Below the pieces are notes generated by a model, which worked only from the letters and a program-made list of their open reading frames with translations, was not told the DNA's origin and did no database searches. Shown here piece after piece: positions 62,450-64,000 of a stretch of 64,000 bases of DNA. Position 1 is the stretch's first letter. Each line of letters begins with the position of its first letter. A program made the position numbers and the translations under genes. This stretch comes from Brachybacterium fresconis. GTDB taxonomy: Bacteria > Actinomycetota > Actinomycetes > Actinomycetales > Dermabacteraceae. The stretch spans positions 4,340,001 to 4,404,000 of the forward strand of contig NZ_JAGIOC010000001.1 in NCBI RefSeq assembly GCF_017876515.1. The letters are read 5' to 3'.

Positions 62450-64000
62450 TCGTCGAACACCTCCAGCCCGTCCGCATCCGGGTGCTGCGCGTAGTACTGC
62501 TCAAACACATCGAGATCGTCAGCGACCTGAGCCTGTGCCCGGCGACGCTCGAGATGGGCGGACAGGTCGATCACCGCCGGCACGTCACCGGCAGCCGGCG
62601 CGGCGTTGTCCCTGGCTGGTTGTGCGGCAAGGCGGCGGGCGAGATTCTTCTCGCGGCGGCCGGTGACTGCCCCCTTGCTGTATCGTGCCAACAGGTCATC
62701 GAGCGCGGCCCCGGCATCGACGTGCCGGTTGGTCTGCTGGCTGAGCTTTCGGGTGAAGGTGGCGGCTTCGGCGCTGAGCGGTGCGTCTAGGCCGGGCGCG
62801 TGCTCCCACTCCAGGTCGTGCCAGGTCCGGGTGTCGGGGTCCTGGAAGTAGACGGTGCGCACGTCGTCGCGGTCGACCATGATCGGCCACTTGCCCGCAT
62901 GCGCGCCTCCATGGGGTGATCGGGCTCCGCGGTGGAGGTTGAGAGCCAGCCCATCGTAGCGGCGCCCGTCGATCTCGACGCCGTAGTGCTGGATCGACCG
63001 CCAGGCGACGTCCAGGAACTCCATCCGCAAATCATCGCTGGCCGGGAGCCGCAGCACCCCGGCGGTGGCCATGCCGCGAGCGAACATCTCCGCCGGCGAC
63101 AGCTCCACCCACGGCAGCAGCGGGTCACACAGACCCCGGTGCGGGGTGTGGTGGTAGATCCGCACCCATTCGCGGAGGATCGCTTCGAGCTCGGGCACGT
63201 AGTAGAACGCCTGGCCCTCGATGTTCTTGCCGCGGGAGTAGATGTCCGGACCCTTGTAAGCGGCCAGGTGCTCGAGCAGCTGCTGACGCAAGGTGCGGAA
63301 GAACCGCTCGATCGCGGGCTTGTCCGTCGGCTTATGAGGGATCGCGGGCTGGATGTTGATCCCCAGCCGCTGGCACACCGCTCGAGTGCGCAGGGAGAGA
63401 TAAACCTTGCCATGATCGACCACGATCGTGTCCGGCAACGCGCCACTCTCCTGCGCCAACAGGGTCTCCGGCACCCCGACGTACGGCGCCGGGACGTCTT
63501 CATCACTCGGCGGGCCCCAGGCCTGCGGGGTGACCACCTGGAACAACACTGCCGCGACGTCTTGCGCGGTGGTCGAGATCGGGCGGAGGATCAAGCCGAG
63601 AATGCACCGCGAGTACAAGTCCATCGCCACCGTCAGCTCGGTATTGATCCACCGGCCCGTGACCGGTTCCATCGCGAACACGTCCAGCGGGGTGGTGTCG
63701 AGAACGACGTACTGGCCCGGCCGATCCGCTCGCATCCGACCCAGCACACCCCCAGGGCGTTCCGCCACCGAGCGCCTCTGCTTCGCCGCCCCGAACGTGT
63801 ACCGACCCTTGTCCAACTCACGCAAGCGTTCATAGGCGACGGATTGCGACGGGACCGGAGCTCCGGGGTTCTGCTCCAGGTAGAGCGCGTTCGTCCTGCG
63901 AAGTACGGTGCGCATCGTGGGGTTCGATCGGTCCGTGTAGGAGTCGAGCACTTCGCGGCAGGTCTGGTCCCATTCCGGGGCGACCGCGCGGTGGGAAGGC
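62446..64000 (-). CDS. tnsB: TnsB-like transposase of a second Tn7-like element, 5' part outside window
   Basis: About 517 C-terminal residues visible; the frame is open to the window edge (EWDQTCREVLDSYTDRSNPT). DDE core: QYVVLDTTPLDVFAMEP (D), DTIVVDHGKVYLSLR (D), KPAIERFFRTLRQQLLEHL (E), then the Mu-C domain (EIDGRRYDGLALNLHRGARSP). Clearly related to but diverged from the TnsB at 31524-33524. It keeps the native C-terminal tail (LDVFEQYYAQHPDADGLEVFDE region) that the first copy has lost. Overlaps tniB by GTGA. Confidence 0.92.
   Translation of the reverse strand, partial: PSHRAVAPEWDQTCREVLDSYTDRSNPTMRTVLRRTNALYLEQNPGAPVPSQSVAYERLRELDKGRYTFGAAKQRRSVAERPGGVLGRMRADRPGQYVVLDTTPLDVFAMEPVTGRWINTELTVAMDLYSRCILGLILRPISTTAQDVAAVLFQVVTPQAWGPPSDEDVPAPYVGVPETLLAQESGALPDTIVVDHGKVYLSLRTRAVCQRLGINIQPAIPHKPTDKPAIERFFRTLRQQLLEHLAAYKGPDIYSRGKNIEGQAFYYVPELEAILREWVRIYHHTPHRGLCDPLLPWVELSPAEMFARGMATAGVLRLPASDDLRMEFLDVAWRSIQHYGVEIDGRRYDGLALNLHRGARSPHGGAHAGKWPIMVDRDDVRTVYFQDPDTRTWHDLEWEHAPGLDAPLSAEAATFTRKLSQQTNRHVDAGAALDDLLARYSKGAVTGRREKNLARRLAAQPARDNAAPAAGDVPAVIDLSAHLERRRAQAQVADDLDVFEQYYAQHPDADGLEVFDE

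Overview
The window is high-GC actinobacterial DNA. Codon use and gene content suggest a member of the Micrococcales. A Brachybacterium-like host is my best guess from gene content, not from a database search. No rRNA, tRNA or CRISPR array was seen.

Region 1 (1-26.2 kb) reads as ordinary chromosome. It holds a partial epimerase with a divergent TetR regulator and two matching operator palindromes, an fmdB-fmdA formamidase pair, small kinases and methyltransferases, ilvD, and a lactate block (lldP-lldD with a divergent FadR-type regulator and a clear operator). Next come a compact prpD-prpB-prpC methylcitrate operon, a spermidine-synthase-like gene, a YfcC transporter, a LysE exporter, an AlkD-like repair protein, an EEP hydrolase and a second TetR regulator. 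Lactate and propionate use sit side by side. A decayed methyltransferase at 24.8 kb precedes the accessory DNA.

Region 2 (26.2-36 kb) is an insertion hotspot. It has a Schlafen/AlbA-like gene cut in two by an IS481 element (reading frame restored exactly when the IS is removed), an IS1380-type element, and a Tn7-like tnsA-tnsB pair whose tnsB 3' end is lost at the IS1380. Two copies of a transposon end about 100 bp long lie in the same orientation, a hypothetical gene is duplicated (29.2 and 35.5 kb), and a methyltransferase carries one in-frame TGA. A short chromosomal-looking stretch follows (36-39 kb: uspA, a YeiH-type transporter, a LysR regulator).

Region 3 (39-64 kb) is a second, different Tn7-like operon, tnsB-tniB-tniQ on the minus strand, opened inside the tniB 3' end by an 18.8 kb insertion. 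The insertion is flanked by two nearly identical ISL3-type copies (42659-44103 and 59996-61440) in direct orientation. The outer flanks of the two IS copies share one 8-bp word (gggtaatg) and the inner flanks share another (cctgtagc). That is the signature of a circle of about 17.3 kb, carrying one IS copy, that fused into the transposon by replicative transposition or by IS-IS recombination. Removing the insertion restores tniB in frame to its own stop codon.

The integrated circle carries: (a) a lower-GC three-gene operon (unknown protein, ARC/CDC48-like AAA+ ATPase, DUF6414-like protein) that may be an uncharacterised, possibly defensive, module; (b) an in-frame chimera of a SARP/BTAD regulator and a relaxase-type helicase joined at the Walker A motif; (c) a tightly coupled cluster (MDR oxidoreductase, 6-pyruvoyl-tetrahydropterin-synthase-like protein, glycosyltransferase, methyltransferase, flippase-like membrane protein, convergent GTP cyclohydrolase II/RibD-reductase fusion and CDP-alcohol phosphatidyltransferase) that looks like a pathway for a GTP-derived, glycosylated, possibly lipid-linked compound; (d) a truncated M20 amidohydrolase; and (e) a complete MobF relaxase. 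No replication initiator was recognised.
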